Assembly: GCF_000407485.1 (NCBI RefSeq)
Contig: NZ_ASWD01000002.1
Location: forward strand, 1,116,001 to 1,180,000
Direction of reading: 5' to 3'
Length of the DNA stretch: 64,000 nt
Source of the DNA: Enterococcus pallens ATCC BAA-351
Lineage (GTDB): Bacteria > Bacillota > Bacilli > Lactobacillales > Enterococcaceae
In this document: positions 36,382-44,922 of the stretch, in pieces
Layout of the letters: each line of letters starts with the position of its first letter
How positions within the stretch are numbered: position 1 is the first letter of the stretch
Translations under genes and position numbers: made by a program
Notes under the pieces: generated by a model
Databases searched by the model: none
Told to the model about the DNA's origin: nothing
The model's input: only the letters and a program-made list of their open reading frames with translations

Positions 36382-37623
36382 ATGAAAAAGAATGTTTGTT
36401 TGTTATTTTGTACTGCTTTTCTTTCTTCAATATTTTTGATAGGAACAGAAAGCTTAGCCGTTGAAGAACCCTCGACAGCTGAAGCAACTATTACAGAAAC
36501 CCAAGTTTCCAGTGACTCGGCAACCGTTGACGATTCTGCTGTGGCTCCTGCTACAGCTTCTGTAGAGGTCGAAACAGCAGCTGAACAGCCCGCAGATTCA
36601 ATTGAACCGGCTATGGCTCCTGCTACTTTTGCTGCAGCTGCTGCTCCAACTACAACCGGAATTCCTATGTATCGGCTGTATAACCCCAATAGCGGCGAGC
36701 ATTTTTACACTGCGAATGGGATCGAAAGAGATCAAATAGTGAACGCTGGCTGGTATTACGAAGGAATTGGGTGGTCAGCTCCGAATGGAGGCCAACCCGT
36801 TTATCGGCTTTACAATGCAAATGCAGGAGATCATCATTATACTTTAGATGCTAATGAACGAGATCACTTAAAAGGTGTTGGCTGGCGTTATGAAGGGGTC
36901 AGCTGGTACTCACCAGCTAGTGGTCAACCACTCTATCGGTTGTATAATCCGAATGCAAAAGCTGGGTCTCATCACTATACGCTAAACGGCGCAGAAAGAG
37001 ATCATCTGCAAAAAGTTGGCTGGCGCTATGAAGGAATTGCTTGGTATGCAATCGGAGGAGCAGTGGGGGTTAGCAACAACGTTCTGCTTAATGCTCCTTA
37101 CATCAATCAAAATACGGCTGGAATGCCGATGGGTTGCGAAGCTGCTTCCTTACTGCAAGCCTTGCAGCTAAAAGGGTATGCTAAAAATTACAACCTGAAG
37201 TCCTTCATTAAGGAGATGCCGTTAGCTAGTGATAATAATCCTAATAATGGATTTGCTGGTCAGCCGGATAAGCTTATGAACAATGTCTACCAATCTATCT
37301 TCCCAGCACCACTTGCCAATTGGGGCAATCGTTATGGAAAAGTAGCAAATATTTCAGGTGCTTCTGTCGGAAGTCTTAAACAAGAACTTCGTAACGGTAA
37401 TCCAGTGGTTGTTTACGTAACGTTGAACTTTGAAAGTCCTCGCTATGGCAACTACTTCTGGGGAACAGGAATAAATAATGCCCACATCATGACCTTGGAT
37501 GGATTCAATGAGAGTAACAATACGTATCATGTATCTGATCCTAATGCTGGAAAATATTGGGTATCTGGAGCAAAATTTGAAGCAAGCTACAACTTGAAAA
37601 AATTTGCTGTAGTCGTTCGTTAA
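36382..37623 (+). CDS. Secreted C39-like cysteine peptidase with three aromatic repeats
   Basis: 413 aa. Order: signal peptide (about 1-26), Ala/Thr/Glu-rich linker, three repeats at about 94-225 (YRLYNPNSGEHFYTANG, GWRYEGIAW) closely related to those of the divergent neighbour, then a peptidase_C39_2-type domain with Cys252 (MGCEAAS), His368 (NNAHIMTLDGF) and Asp386 (VSDPNAG). It should act outside the cell on peptides or wall. The ATG has GGAGGAG eight bases upstream. The shared repeats with different catalytic ends suggest duplication and domain swap. Confidence 0.82.
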   Translation: MKKNVCLLFCTAFLSSIFLIGTESLAVEEPSTAEATITETQVSSDSATVDDSAVAPATASVEVETAAEQPADSIEPAMAPATFAAAAAPTTTGIPMYRLYNPNSGEHFYTANGIERDQIVNAGWYYEGIGWSAPNGGQPVYRLYNANAGDHHYTLDANERDHLKGVGWRYEGVSWYSPASGQPLYRLYNPNAKAGSHHYTLNGAERDHLQKVGWRYEGIAWYAIGGAVGVSNNVLLNAPYINQNTAGMPMGCEAASLLQALQLKGYAKNYNLKSFIKEMPLASDNNPNNGFAGQPDKLMNNVYQSIFPAPLANWGNRYGKVANISGASVGSLKQELRNGNPVVVYVTLNFESPRYGNYFWGTGINNAHIMTLDGFNESNNTYHVSDPNAGKYWVSGAKFEASYNLKKFAVVVR

Positions 37624-37630
37624 CAAATCA

Positions 37631-37675
37631 AAAAAAGACCTTTTCGCTATATAAAATAACGAAAAGGTCTTTTTT
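37631..37675. terminator. Bidirectional terminator between convergent genes
   Basis: AAAAAAGACCTTTTCG / CGAAAAGGTCTTTTTT perfect 16-bp stem with T-runs in both directions. It serves the C39-like gene and the radical-SAM pair. Confidence 0.9.
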
Positions 37676-37711
37676 AGTTCGTTTGTATCATATAATAAAT
37701 AGTCCCGCTGT

Positions 37712-38455
37712 TTAATCAAAATCCACCATATTTCCACGGAATCTCAGAGGCAGATGGCCCATTTGAACCTTGGGATTAGTTCGTTCTTTGATGGTTACCG
37801 CCGATAAAAAGGCTCGCCACTGGCTTTGGATTTCTTTTTCTTCGCTAGTTTCCTTGATAGTCGGGCAGTCGGTATCCTCAATTAGAGTTACTCGCCCATG
37901 ATCGATCATTGCCAGCAAACGGTGAGTTTCATCATAGATTATCATTTGCTCATTAGGGTAGCGTTCGGCAAAATGCGGACAGATAAACGGCAAAGAATAA
38001 TGCTTTGGGGCAATCTTACTAAATAGAATCTTACCGACGTACTCGAAACGAACAAAGCCAGTGAACAAATGAACTTCGCCCAATAGGGTTTTAATACTTT
38101 TGCGTACAGCCAAAACGGAAGGATGACCAATGTAATTCTCCAATGAATCTTTAGTCCCTAGGGCAATTTCAATGGCATCCAGCAGACAGCGTTCCTTGCC
38201 AGTTAAAGTTCCATAAAATCCAGTTTGAATAAATTGAAGATTTTCAGCAGTCAAACGCTGCTGCAAGCGGCGATAGATTTTTTGTGCTCTAGGCTCGTTA
38301 GTAGCAATCCATTCTCCCATAAACAAACTCTCCAAAGCTGTTTCGGGTGTGAGAATCAAGGCTGGAAAGGTTTGGCGAGAGAAGGCTTGGTCTACCAAAC
38401 ATAGAAACCCGTAAAAACTGCCATCGTATTCCCAGGTTTCCGCTACCTCTTTCAT
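37712..38455 (-). CDS. TIGR03915-type DNA-metabolism protein (DUF4130)
   Basis: 247 aa, partner of radical-SAM DNA-repair-like proteins in many bacteria; the biochemical function is not established. Visible: YDGSFYGFLCLVDQAF at the N-terminus, FVRFEYVGKILFSKIAPKHY in the middle, and PHFAERYPNEQMIIYDETH. Relatives are found fused to uracil-DNA-glycosylase-like domains, which suggests base repair. Its ATG follows directly on the TAG of the radical-SAM gene (TAGATG), so the two are coupled. LexA control is predicted from the operator upstream of the pair. Confidence 0.82.
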   Translation of the reverse strand: MKEVAETWEYDGSFYGFLCLVDQAFSRQTFPALILTPETALESLFMGEWIATNEPRAQKIYRRLQQRLTAENLQFIQTGFYGTLTGKERCLLDAIEIALGTKDSLENYIGHPSVLAVRKSIKTLLGEVHLFTGFVRFEYVGKILFSKIAPKHYSLPFICPHFAERYPNEQMIIYDETHRLLAMIDHGRVTLIEDTDCPTIKETSEEKEIQSQWRAFLSAVTIKERTNPKVQMGHLPLRFRGNMVDFD

Positions 38456-39757
38456 CTACTCACCACTCCCTTTAGCATGCTCAAAGCGTTCGACATCGAA
38501 TAACGACAATTGTTCTGCTTTACTTTGGGTATTCAGCTGTTTCAGTGTCTGATATTGTTTGGAAGAAATTAATGATGTAATCACCCATTCAGGATCACGG
38601 ATTAGTCCTGCGGGCGTTTCATGATTGCAGGCGATAAAATACTGCGCTCTTTTTATAACAATCCCCAGCTTCTTTAAATCACTTAAATGCAGGCGGTAAT
38701 ACTTCCGTGCCTTCACAATATTTTGAGCACTTTTCGGACCAATGCCAGGTACCCGCAGCAGCAGCTCATAGGAAGCCGTTTGGACATCTACTGGAAAACG
38801 ATCATAATTTTGCACCGCCCAATTGGCCTTAGGATCTAAATATAGATTGAAATTAGGCTTGTCATCTGACAAAATTTCATCTGCTGAGAAACGATAAAAA
38901 CGCATCAGCCAGTCAGCTTGATACAAACGATGCTCCCGCAGCAAGGGCGGCTCCGTCGTAACAGCCGGCAGCAACGAATCCTGATTCACCGGGATATATG
39001 CTGAATAATAAACCCGCTTCAACTCATAGCGCTGATACAAATTTTCGGCAATTTTGACAATTGAACGGTCACTTTCAGGACTAGCCCCGATAATCATTTG
39101 CGTAGATTGACCGGCCGGTACAAAGCTCGGACCTTTTCTGACAGCTGGTAAAAAAGCTTCTTCTTTTTTCTTCGTAGTAATTTGCTTCATCGGTTTATAC
39201 AAAGCGTAAGGATCTTTATCTGGTGCTAACAGTTTTAGACTTTCACGAGAGGGCAGCTCCACATTGACGCTCATCCGATCAGCTAAAAAACCCAGCTCTT
39301 CAATCAGCTTCTCATCCGCACCAGGGATAGCTTTCACATGAATGTAGCCGCGAAAGCCTTTTTCCTCCCGCAAAATTTTCAAGGTTTTAATTAGCAGCTC
39401 ACAGGTGTAATCAACATTTTTAATAATGGCTGAACTGAGAAATAACCCCTCAATATAGTTCCGCATATAAAAATCCATAGTTAAATCTGCTACCTCCTGC
39501 GGTGTGAAGGTGGCCCGTGGAATAGCATTAGATTTCCGATTGATACAATAATGACAATCAAAAATACACGCATTAGTAAATAGTAGCTTCAACAATGATA
39601 CACAGCGACCATCGGGAGTAAATGAGTGGCAAATGCCTGATACAGCAGTACTGCCGACTGAGCCTTCGCGGGTATTGTTGGCCACTCCGCTGCTGGAACA
39701 CGACACATCATATTTGGCTGATTCAGCGAGAATTTCGATCTTTCTTGTCAGTTCCAT
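38456..39757 (-). CDS. Radical-SAM putative DNA modification/repair protein (TIGR03916-type)
   Basis: 433 aa. The 4Fe-4S motif CIFDCHYC gives Cys64, Cys68 and Cys71. The barrel follows, and a helix-hairpin-helix DNA-binding motif (RVPGIGPKSAQNIVKARKYY) lies near 335-355. The family is linked to a DUF4130/UDG-like partner and assumed to act on damaged DNA; the reaction is unknown. The ATG has AGGAGGGG four bases upstream. A TTGACA-17-TAAAAT promoter with an SOS box over the start of transcription lies just before it. Confidence 0.87.
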   Translation of the reverse strand: MELTRKIEILAESAKYDVSCSSSGVANNTREGSVGSTAVSGICHSFTPDGRCVSLLKLLFTNACIFDCHYCINRKSNAIPRATFTPQEVADLTMDFYMRNYIEGLFLSSAIIKNVDYTCELLIKTLKILREEKGFRGYIHVKAIPGADEKLIEELGFLADRMSVNVELPSRESLKLLAPDKDPYALYKPMKQITTKKKEEAFLPAVRKGPSFVPAGQSTQMIIGASPESDRSIVKIAENLYQRYELKRVYYSAYIPVNQDSLLPAVTTEPPLLREHRLYQADWLMRFYRFSADEILSDDKPNFNLYLDPKANWAVQNYDRFPVDVQTASYELLLRVPGIGPKSAQNIVKARKYYRLHLSDLKKLGIVIKRAQYFIACNHETPAGLIRDPEWVITSLISSKQYQTLKQLNTQSKAEQLSLFDVERFEHAKGSGE

Positions 39758-39777
39758 AGAACCCCTCCTAATTTATA

Positions 39778-39791
39778 CGAACGTACGTTCT
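39778..39791. promoter_or_regulatory. LexA (SOS) operator of the radical-SAM pair
   Basis: CGAACGTACGTTCT contains the perfect 12-bp palindrome GAACGTACGTTC. It fits the Gram-positive SOS box (CGAAC-N4-GTTCG) with one outer mismatch and covers the expected transcription start, directly after the -10 element. Confidence 0.85.
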
Positions 39792-39792
39792 T

Positions 39793-39821
39793 ATTTTAGT
39801 TGATAAGCTTAGGATTGTCAA
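39793..39821 (-). promoter_or_regulatory. Promoter of the radical-SAM operon
   Basis: Minus strand TTGACA (39821-39816), exactly 17 bp, TAAAAT (39798-39793). A strong consensus promoter that would need tight repression. Confidence 0.85.
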
Positions 39822-39870
39822 AAATTGCTAGGGTTAAATAAAAAAAATCGAAGAAAATTTAAATTTCTTA

Positions 39871-39899
39871 TTTACATCTCATTTTTCTCAGTGTATACT
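39871..39899 (+). promoter_or_regulatory. Promoter of the Phe-leader transcript
   Basis: TTTACA (39871-39876), 17 bp, TATACT (39894-39899). The predicted start near 39906 leaves about 25 bases before the leader peptide ATG. Confidence 0.75.
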
Positions 39900-39930
39900 A
39901 ATCTTCAATTAGAAGTTGGAGGTCATCCTT

Positions 39931-39990
39931 ATGATGAACAGAAATCACTCACAACTGAATAACAGCTTTTTCTTTAGCTTTTTTAGATAG
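39931..39990 (+). CDS. Phe-rich leader peptide (19 aa)
   Basis: MMNRNHSQLNNSFFFSFFR then TAG. Five of the last seven residues are Phe (TTT TTC TTT AGC TTT TTT, 39967-39984). GGAGGT lies seven bases before the ATG. Its position between a good promoter and an intrinsic terminator, and the pairing of its Phe codons with downstream RNA, point to a regulatory peptide whose translation reports tRNA-Phe charging. Confidence 0.8.
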   Translation: MMNRNHSQLNNSFFFSFFR

Positions 39991-40157
39991 GTTTGTATTC
40001 ATCAAGATGGATGCAAACGACCTACGTTTTGTATCTATCTATGATGGCTAAAGAGTTTTGACGTACCACCAGCCACGTAGAAGTAATCGAAGTGGCTGAA
40101 GAATTCTATTCTCGTATTCCCATCATCCACTTAGTTTACTGAGTGGATGATTTTTTT
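39972..40157 (+). promoter_or_regulatory. Predicted Phe-responsive transcription attenuator
   Basis: Segment 1 (CTTTAG 39972-39977 and AGATAG 39985-39990, in and after the Phe codons) pairs with segment 2 (CTATCT 40035-40040 and CTAAAG 40048-40053). A 12-bp hairpin (39991-40018) lies between. Segment 2 also holds ATGATGG (40041-40047), which can pair with CCATCAT (40120-40126), the 5' arm of the terminator at 40122-40157. A ribosome stalled on Phe codons would mask segment 1 and favour the antiterminator. Confidence 0.7.
40122..40157 (+). terminator. Attenuator terminator before the TrpX-like gene
   Basis: ATCATCCACT / AGTGGATGAT perfect 10-bp stem followed by seven T, 22 bases before the gene's start codon. 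Confidence 0.88.
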
Positions 40158-40178
40158 ATGGAAAAGGAGAAAATAAAA

Positions 40179-41141
40179 ATGAAAAAGAATGTATTGTTAG
40201 GATTAAGTTTAGTTAGTTTATTGGTATTAGGTGCTTGTAGTAAAGGTGATGCGGCAGATAACGACGTGAAAAAAGTCGGTGTCCTGCAAACGGTACAGCA
40301 CGGTTCTTTCGATGAAGCTTACGAAGGATTCAAAGAAGGCTTAGCAGAAAACGGGTATGTTGAAGGAGAAAATTTGGAAATTTCTTACCAAAATGCCCAA
40401 AATAACCAAGACAACCTAAAGAGCATGAGCGAAAAATTAATCAAGGATCAGCCAGATTTATTATTAGGGATCGGCACACCTGCTGGGCAATCCATTGCTA
40501 ACGGAACAACAGATATTCCAGCACTAGTTACTGCTGTGACTGACTTAAAGGCTGCAAAATTAGTAAAAAGCTATGACGAACCAGGTACAAATATGTCTGG
40601 GACAACCAACCTTTCACCGATCAAAAAACAAATTGACTTATTGCTGTCCGTTGCACCTGGTGCCAAAAAAGTTGGATTATTGTACAATGCTGGAGAAGTA
40701 AACTCACAAATTCAAATTGACGTAGCAACCGAATATCTGGAAGAGCTTGGGTTAGAAATTATGGTTAGAAATGCCACTTCAACCAATGATGTTCAACAAG
40801 CAACAACCTCTGTAGCCAGCGAAGTAGATGCGATCTATATTCCAACTGACAGCACCTTTGCTAGTGCAGCTACAGTGGTTGGTGAAGTGGTAAAAGAACA
40901 TAAAGTTCCTTTAGTAGCAGGTTCAGTGGATCAAGTTAAAGAGGGCGGCTTGGTTACTTTGGGAGTGGATTATGTTTCTTTAGGCAAGCAAACAGGGGAA
41001 ATGGCTGCCAAAATTTTAGATGGCGAGGCAGAACCTCAAACGATGCCTGTAGAAAGTGCGAAGAACTTAGCATTCTATGTTAACAAGGATATGGCAGAAG
41101 CTTTAGGTATTGATCCTGCCAGCATTAAAGAACCAAAATAA
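40179..41141 (+). CDS. TrpX-like substrate-binding lipoprotein (ABC_sub_bind family)
   Basis: 320-aa lipoprotein with lipobox LVLGAC (Cys20). The body KKVGVLQTVQHGSFDEAYEGF and ITYLGTP-like LLLGIGTPAGQSIANG, then GTTNLSPIKKQIDLLL, match the TrpX family of aromatic amino-acid ABC transporters. The ATG at 40179 has AAAAGGAG nine bases upstream; an upstream in-frame ATG lies inside the terminator T-run. No permease or ATPase follows, so it is an orphan that must use partners encoded elsewhere. The Phe leader suggests phenylalanine as ligand; this is inference. Confidence 0.85.
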   Translation: MKKNVLLGLSLVSLLVLGACSKGDAADNDVKKVGVLQTVQHGSFDEAYEGFKEGLAENGYVEGENLEISYQNAQNNQDNLKSMSEKLIKDQPDLLLGIGTPAGQSIANGTTDIPALVTAVTDLKAAKLVKSYDEPGTNMSGTTNLSPIKKQIDLLLSVAPGAKKVGLLYNAGEVNSQIQIDVATEYLEELGLEIMVRNATSTNDVQQATTSVASEVDAIYIPTDSTFASAATVVGEVVKEHKVPLVAGSVDQVKEGGLVTLGVDYVSLGKQTGEMAAKILDGEAEPQTMPVESAKNLAFYVNKDMAEALGIDPASIKEPK

Positions 41142-41186
41142 GCAAAACTTTATTTTAGAGCAACCAAACTGAAGTTTTTTATTGAC

Positions 41187-41227
41187 AAAAAGTGGCAGCC
41201 TCGCGGAATCGAGACTGCCACTTTTTT
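41187..41227. terminator. Bidirectional terminator between the TrpX-like gene and the thioesterase
   Basis: AAAAAGTGGCAG / CTGCCACTTTTTT stem with T-runs on both sides. Confidence 0.88.
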
Positions 41228-41231
41228 CATT

Positions 41232-41726
41232 TTACCAAGGTAAACGGGTATCTACATGCTTGGTTAATTCAATGCTTTCTTGGCGTTTTTCTTTGCGAAT
41301 AGCTCGACGTTCGTCATAGCCGGCGCAAATATATTTTTCTTCCTCAGATTCGGGCGTAATCTCCGGCAAGGTAATATTTCGCTCCAAACTGGTAAAGGTT
41401 AAAAAACTAGTGGCTGCTAAATAGCGCTGGCTTTTTAATAGATCTTCACCAATTACCTTAACAAATACTTCCATCGAGCGCTTGCCGGCACCAGAAACAT
41501 AGGCCTCTAAACAAACCGAATGCCCTTCAAGTAACGGAAGCAAAAAATCCAAATGGTCCAGTGAAGCCGTGACTAAGCTAGTTCTGGCAAAACGTCCCGC
41601 CGCAATCCCAGCAGTCTCATCCATCCAATGCATCAGTTGACCACCATAAAGCGCCTTATGCATATTCATGTGAGGATACATAATTAAATGGGTCTGAACC
41701 GACCGTGTTTCTTTACAAGTTGGCAT
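41232..41726 (-). CDS. Acyl-CoA thioesterase, hotdog fold (YkhA-like)
   Basis: 164 aa. The hotdog helix is clear in MNMHKALYGGQLMHWMDETAGIAAGR split around residues 21-46, where the Asp in MDETAG is the usual catalytic acid; then LDHLDFLLPLLEGHSV. It should hydrolyse acyl-CoA to free CoA; chain-length preference is unknown. It lies 63 bp downstream of the flippase gene and could share its transcript. Confidence 0.88.
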   Translation of the reverse strand: MPTCKETRSVQTHLIMYPHMNMHKALYGGQLMHWMDETAGIAAGRFARTSLVTASLDHLDFLLPLLEGHSVCLEAYVSGAGKRSMEVFVKVIGEDLLKSQRYLAATSFLTFTSLERNITLPEITPESEEEKYICAGYDERRAIRKEKRQESIELTKHVDTRLPW

Positions 41727-41789
41727 AGCTTTTCCATCCCTTCTGTGTCTTCTTTTTTAGTATACAAGAAAGTCGCCCAATAATGACAA

Positions 41790-43373
41790 TTAGCGAACTA
41801 GAAATCGCTGTTTTAACTTTTGGACTTGTCGCGGCAAGCCTACTAGCGTATACATAATGGTGCCAATCCCAGCAATAATTATCGAAATAAGCAAGGCACC
41901 TGTTCTTGTTTCTACCATAATAATATTGTTCAGCTGTAAGTAAACAACTAAGCAAAGTAGACCCATTCCACCAGCAGCCAAGGTTAGCTGCTTCAGGTAA
42001 TTCCTGACATAGTGTAAAGGCTGGATTTGATAATTGTTGCAGATTATTTGATAGCTTTGAATAGTAATGATTAGAAAAGCAGCTCCTGTTGCTAAATTTA
42101 AACCATAGCCTTTAGTCAGCCAAACTAGCGGAAATTGCAGCATCAGCTTAATCAGTAGCGCCCTCGTTACCAAAGCAACCGCCGCACGATGCAGCCCCAC
42201 TGCCTGCATAATCGACAGCAAAATCGAACAAATACTTAGAATGGCAGTGGTCCCAATTGCTACACGCATATAACCAGTCGTTGCAGGATCATACCCGAAA
42301 AATACTGTGTACATTGGTCCCGCCAGTAAAAGCATGCCAATCGTTGCTGGGATTAAAAAGGTTAGTGCTAAGCGCAGCACATCTGAAATGCCTACCAGCA
42401 GATCCTGTTTTTCTCGCAATTTTGTTAATAAAGGCAGTGAAGTAACCGAAATCGAACCGATAATTGTAATCAGCAATACCGTCAGCTTATTCGGATTAGC
42501 GGATGCTTGAGTAAACAGCACCTCAACCTGAGCCAAACTCAACTGATGCGTTAATGAATGCAAAATTCCTTTTAAGGTTACCTGATCAATTAATTGCGCC
42601 AAAGAAATCGCTGATCCTACATAGATAAACGGCAGCGATTCACGAATTACCGAAAGAACCAGCGGCCGTTGTTCCTGTAAAAAGCTGTTTGGCCGAAAAA
42701 CAAAGAATCGCAGCCGAAAATAATTTTTGCGTTTCCCAATAAAAATGAGGTACACAATACTTACCAGCCCACCAACACATGAAGCCATGGTGCTGATGAC
42801 CACCGCGGAGAAAATACTGCCGTTTAAAATCATGCGAATGTAAAAGGTTCCCATTAAAATGACGATTACGCGGATCAGCTGCTCCAAAACGTGGGACACA
42901 CTATAAGGAATCACATCACTGACACCTTGAAAATAACCGCGTAGGGCACTTAAAATTGGGATGACCAGCAGCGATGGACATAAGCTGCGAATGGCCCAAA
43001 CAGCTTCCTGCACATCACTAACGGGACTGATGCGACTCAACAGCGGTGCAAAAACAAACATTAATACTGCTGAAACAATCCCGATGCCTTCCATAATCCC
43101 TAATGAACTTTTGAAAAGCAGCTGGATCTTTTGAGGATCGTCCTTTTCAGCGGCAATTTTTTTAGCAATCCCGCTAGGAAAACCAGCAGTCCCTAAAGTT
43201 AAGAACAAGGCATAAGGCAAGTAGGCCACGTTGTACAATGCTTGCGCCCGCAGCCCAGCCTCCTGCGATCCCATCATCAGCAGCCAAGGAATCAGATAAA
43301 TAATTCCTAAAATCTTGCACAACAAATTAGCCGAAGACAGCCAAAAGGTACCCGATAAAAGATTCTTTTTCAT
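41790..43373 (-). CDS. MOP-superfamily flippase (MurJ/SpoVB/YtgP-like)
   Basis: 527-aa polytopic protein with about 14 hydrophobic helices. The start MKKNLLSGTFWLSSANLLCKILG and the GTAGFPSGIAKKIA segment are typical of the polysaccharide_synt (MVF) family that includes lipid II flippases. The usual Gram-positive MurJ is about 540 aa, which fits. It could flip lipid II or another undecaprenyl-linked sugar; a housekeeping copy may exist elsewhere. AGGTGA precedes the ATG. Confidence 0.85.
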   Translation of the reverse strand: MKKNLLSGTFWLSSANLLCKILGIIYLIPWLLMMGSQEAGLRAQALYNVAYLPYALFLTLGTAGFPSGIAKKIAAEKDDPQKIQLLFKSSLGIMEGIGIVSAVLMFVFAPLLSRISPVSDVQEAVWAIRSLCPSLLVIPILSALRGYFQGVSDVIPYSVSHVLEQLIRVIVILMGTFYIRMILNGSIFSAVVISTMASCVGGLVSIVYLIFIGKRKNYFRLRFFVFRPNSFLQEQRPLVLSVIRESLPFIYVGSAISLAQLIDQVTLKGILHSLTHQLSLAQVEVLFTQASANPNKLTVLLITIIGSISVTSLPLLTKLREKQDLLVGISDVLRLALTFLIPATIGMLLLAGPMYTVFFGYDPATTGYMRVAIGTTAILSICSILLSIMQAVGLHRAAVALVTRALLIKLMLQFPLVWLTKGYGLNLATGAAFLIITIQSYQIICNNYQIQPLHYVRNYLKQLTLAAGGMGLLCLVVYLQLNNIIMVETRTGALLISIIIAGIGTIMYTLVGLPRQVQKLKQRFLVR

Positions 43374-43490
43374 ATATTCACCTGTCGTTTTCTCAGTTTG
43401 TTCTTATTATAAAGGAGAATTTCAGCCGTACCTGATTGGATTAAAACCCTTAATGAATTGTTTACTTTCCAGCAGTAAGTTCGATGCCTG

Positions 43491-43520
43491 AAAAAAGCAC
43501 TGCCGCAATGGACAGTGCTT
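43491..43520 (-). terminator. Intrinsic terminator after the M24-like gene
   Basis: AAGCACTG / CAGTGCTT stem; six T on the minus strand. Confidence 0.8.
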
Positions 43521-43527
43521 CAATCAA

Positions 43528-44910
43528 CTATTCTACAACTAACGCTTGATCCTTAGCTAAGAAGAAAGGCCGCAGGTAAGCTACTGTGTTGGATAATGGC
43601 AACACATCGTCAGAAAGTGAAATATTTAATTCGTTGCGCAGGTATTCCCGTCGTGTTTGAATTCGTGTCCATAGCTCTGGATACTGAGCTTTAATTTCAG
43701 CTTGCAGCGCTTCATCAGCTAAGACTACGCATTCCTCAGCGCTGGTTCCTTGATAACCGGCAATGGAAGGAATGATATCAATTTGGAAAATCATACCGCT
43801 TTTTACGATTTCTTTAGAGCCTGGATAAACAGGTGAGGACATCCATTCTTCATCTGCCACTAGATGCCCAGGATTTAATTCCCAGCCAAAAATTTCCTTT
43901 GGCAGCACTTCTTCAATGGCCTGATAAAGCTCTCCACCCGCTATACCTACTCTCGTTTTCTCCAGCCAAGTCGTCATCGCTTGGAAATAGGGATACACCA
44001 CTCGGTCTAAATAATCTAGCTGACCTGCTGGCAATTGGTTAGCTTCTTCAATCACAAACCCCGAACGACTGGACAAACCGCCTTTGTAGCCGATTGTCAA
44101 TGAAAGCGGCTGGCCCTCCTGCACCTCTTTATGGGTAGGATAAAAATTGGCTTTTTCAAAACGGGAACCGGCTGCTGCAATCGTCACGACTGAATTTAAC
44201 TGGCCTTCACCATTTAAAATCTCACCCAGTTCACTTTCTTTAATGCCAGGTTTTACCGCATTCATAGCTTGCAGGATTCTTGTGGAAGCTAAGTTTGCGC
44301 CGTACTCGTAATGAGCCAGCTCGTTGGCATTGTTAACAGTCCGTGCCCCGTGACTGCCATGGATAAACAAATCGCAGGCATTGTGTAATTCAGCCTGACC
44401 TGCCGCTGCTTGCAGCGCTTGAATGATGAAATACGGAACATCCAGCATCCGTTTGCCATCAGCCTGTTTAGGGGTGAACATTTTCCAGCCGGCAACACCG
44501 ATCTTGCTCCCGGTGTTTAGACCGATCTCCGTGAAAATGTCGCTTAACGGTCGTTCATTTTCCATGGGCTGATTAGGCAGTGAAAAATAAGGCGTATGGT
44601 ACAGCTTCGTATCAATCCGAGCATGCTTAGCCATTTTCAGATTTTCGTTCCCTAAAACTAAAGAGGCTTCGCCAGCTTGGTTGAGAATTAGTAATCCTTC
44701 TTCAAAACGTGGATAAAAGCCGGTTAGGTATTCAAAATTGGAGCGATGCTCTTTGTCCGCATAGACCACCAAAAAATCGTACTCCGCAGCCGACAGCTGT
44801 TCTAAAATTTTTGCCTGACGCTGCGCCATCGTGTCATCGGTTAAAAAGACCGGGGCAACTTCATGATAAGTCGTTGGTTCTTTAACCGTGGTTAATTTGA
44901 TTGTTTTCAT
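43528..44910 (-). CDS. M24 (pita-bread) family protein with degenerate metal site
   Basis: 460 aa. The N-terminal creatinase/prolidase-type domain is followed by an M24-like C-terminal half. Normal M24 enzymes have a DxG...GYxSDxTR metal strand; here the equivalent reads TIGYKGGLSSRSGFVIE, without the aspartates. A His is kept in LNPGHLVADEEW and the late Glu is in TSAEECVVL. It may have lost aminopeptidase activity or bind metal differently. It starts 12 bp after the deoR-type gene in the same direction, so that regulator probably controls it. I do not know its substrate. Confidence 0.7.
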   Translation of the reverse strand: MKTIKLTTVKEPTTYHEVAPVFLTDDTMAQRQAKILEQLSAAEYDFLVVYADKEHRSNFEYLTGFYPRFEEGLLILNQAGEASLVLGNENLKMAKHARIDTKLYHTPYFSLPNQPMENERPLSDIFTEIGLNTGSKIGVAGWKMFTPKQADGKRMLDVPYFIIQALQAAAGQAELHNACDLFIHGSHGARTVNNANELAHYEYGANLASTRILQAMNAVKPGIKESELGEILNGEGQLNSVVTIAAAGSRFEKANFYPTHKEVQEGQPLSLTIGYKGGLSSRSGFVIEEANQLPAGQLDYLDRVVYPYFQAMTTWLEKTRVGIAGGELYQAIEEVLPKEIFGWELNPGHLVADEEWMSSPVYPGSKEIVKSGMIFQIDIIPSIAGYQGTSAEECVVLADEALQAEIKAQYPELWTRIQTRREYLRNELNISLSDDVLPLSNTVAYLRPFFLAKDQALVVE

Positions 44911-44922
44911 TTCATCTTCTCC

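Noticed and set aside
39931-39990. Homology of the Phe leader to Cys leader 2 from the shared NHS and CAACTGAAT words
   Set aside because: The match is short and needs a gap, and the downstream RNA segments differ; it may be chance.
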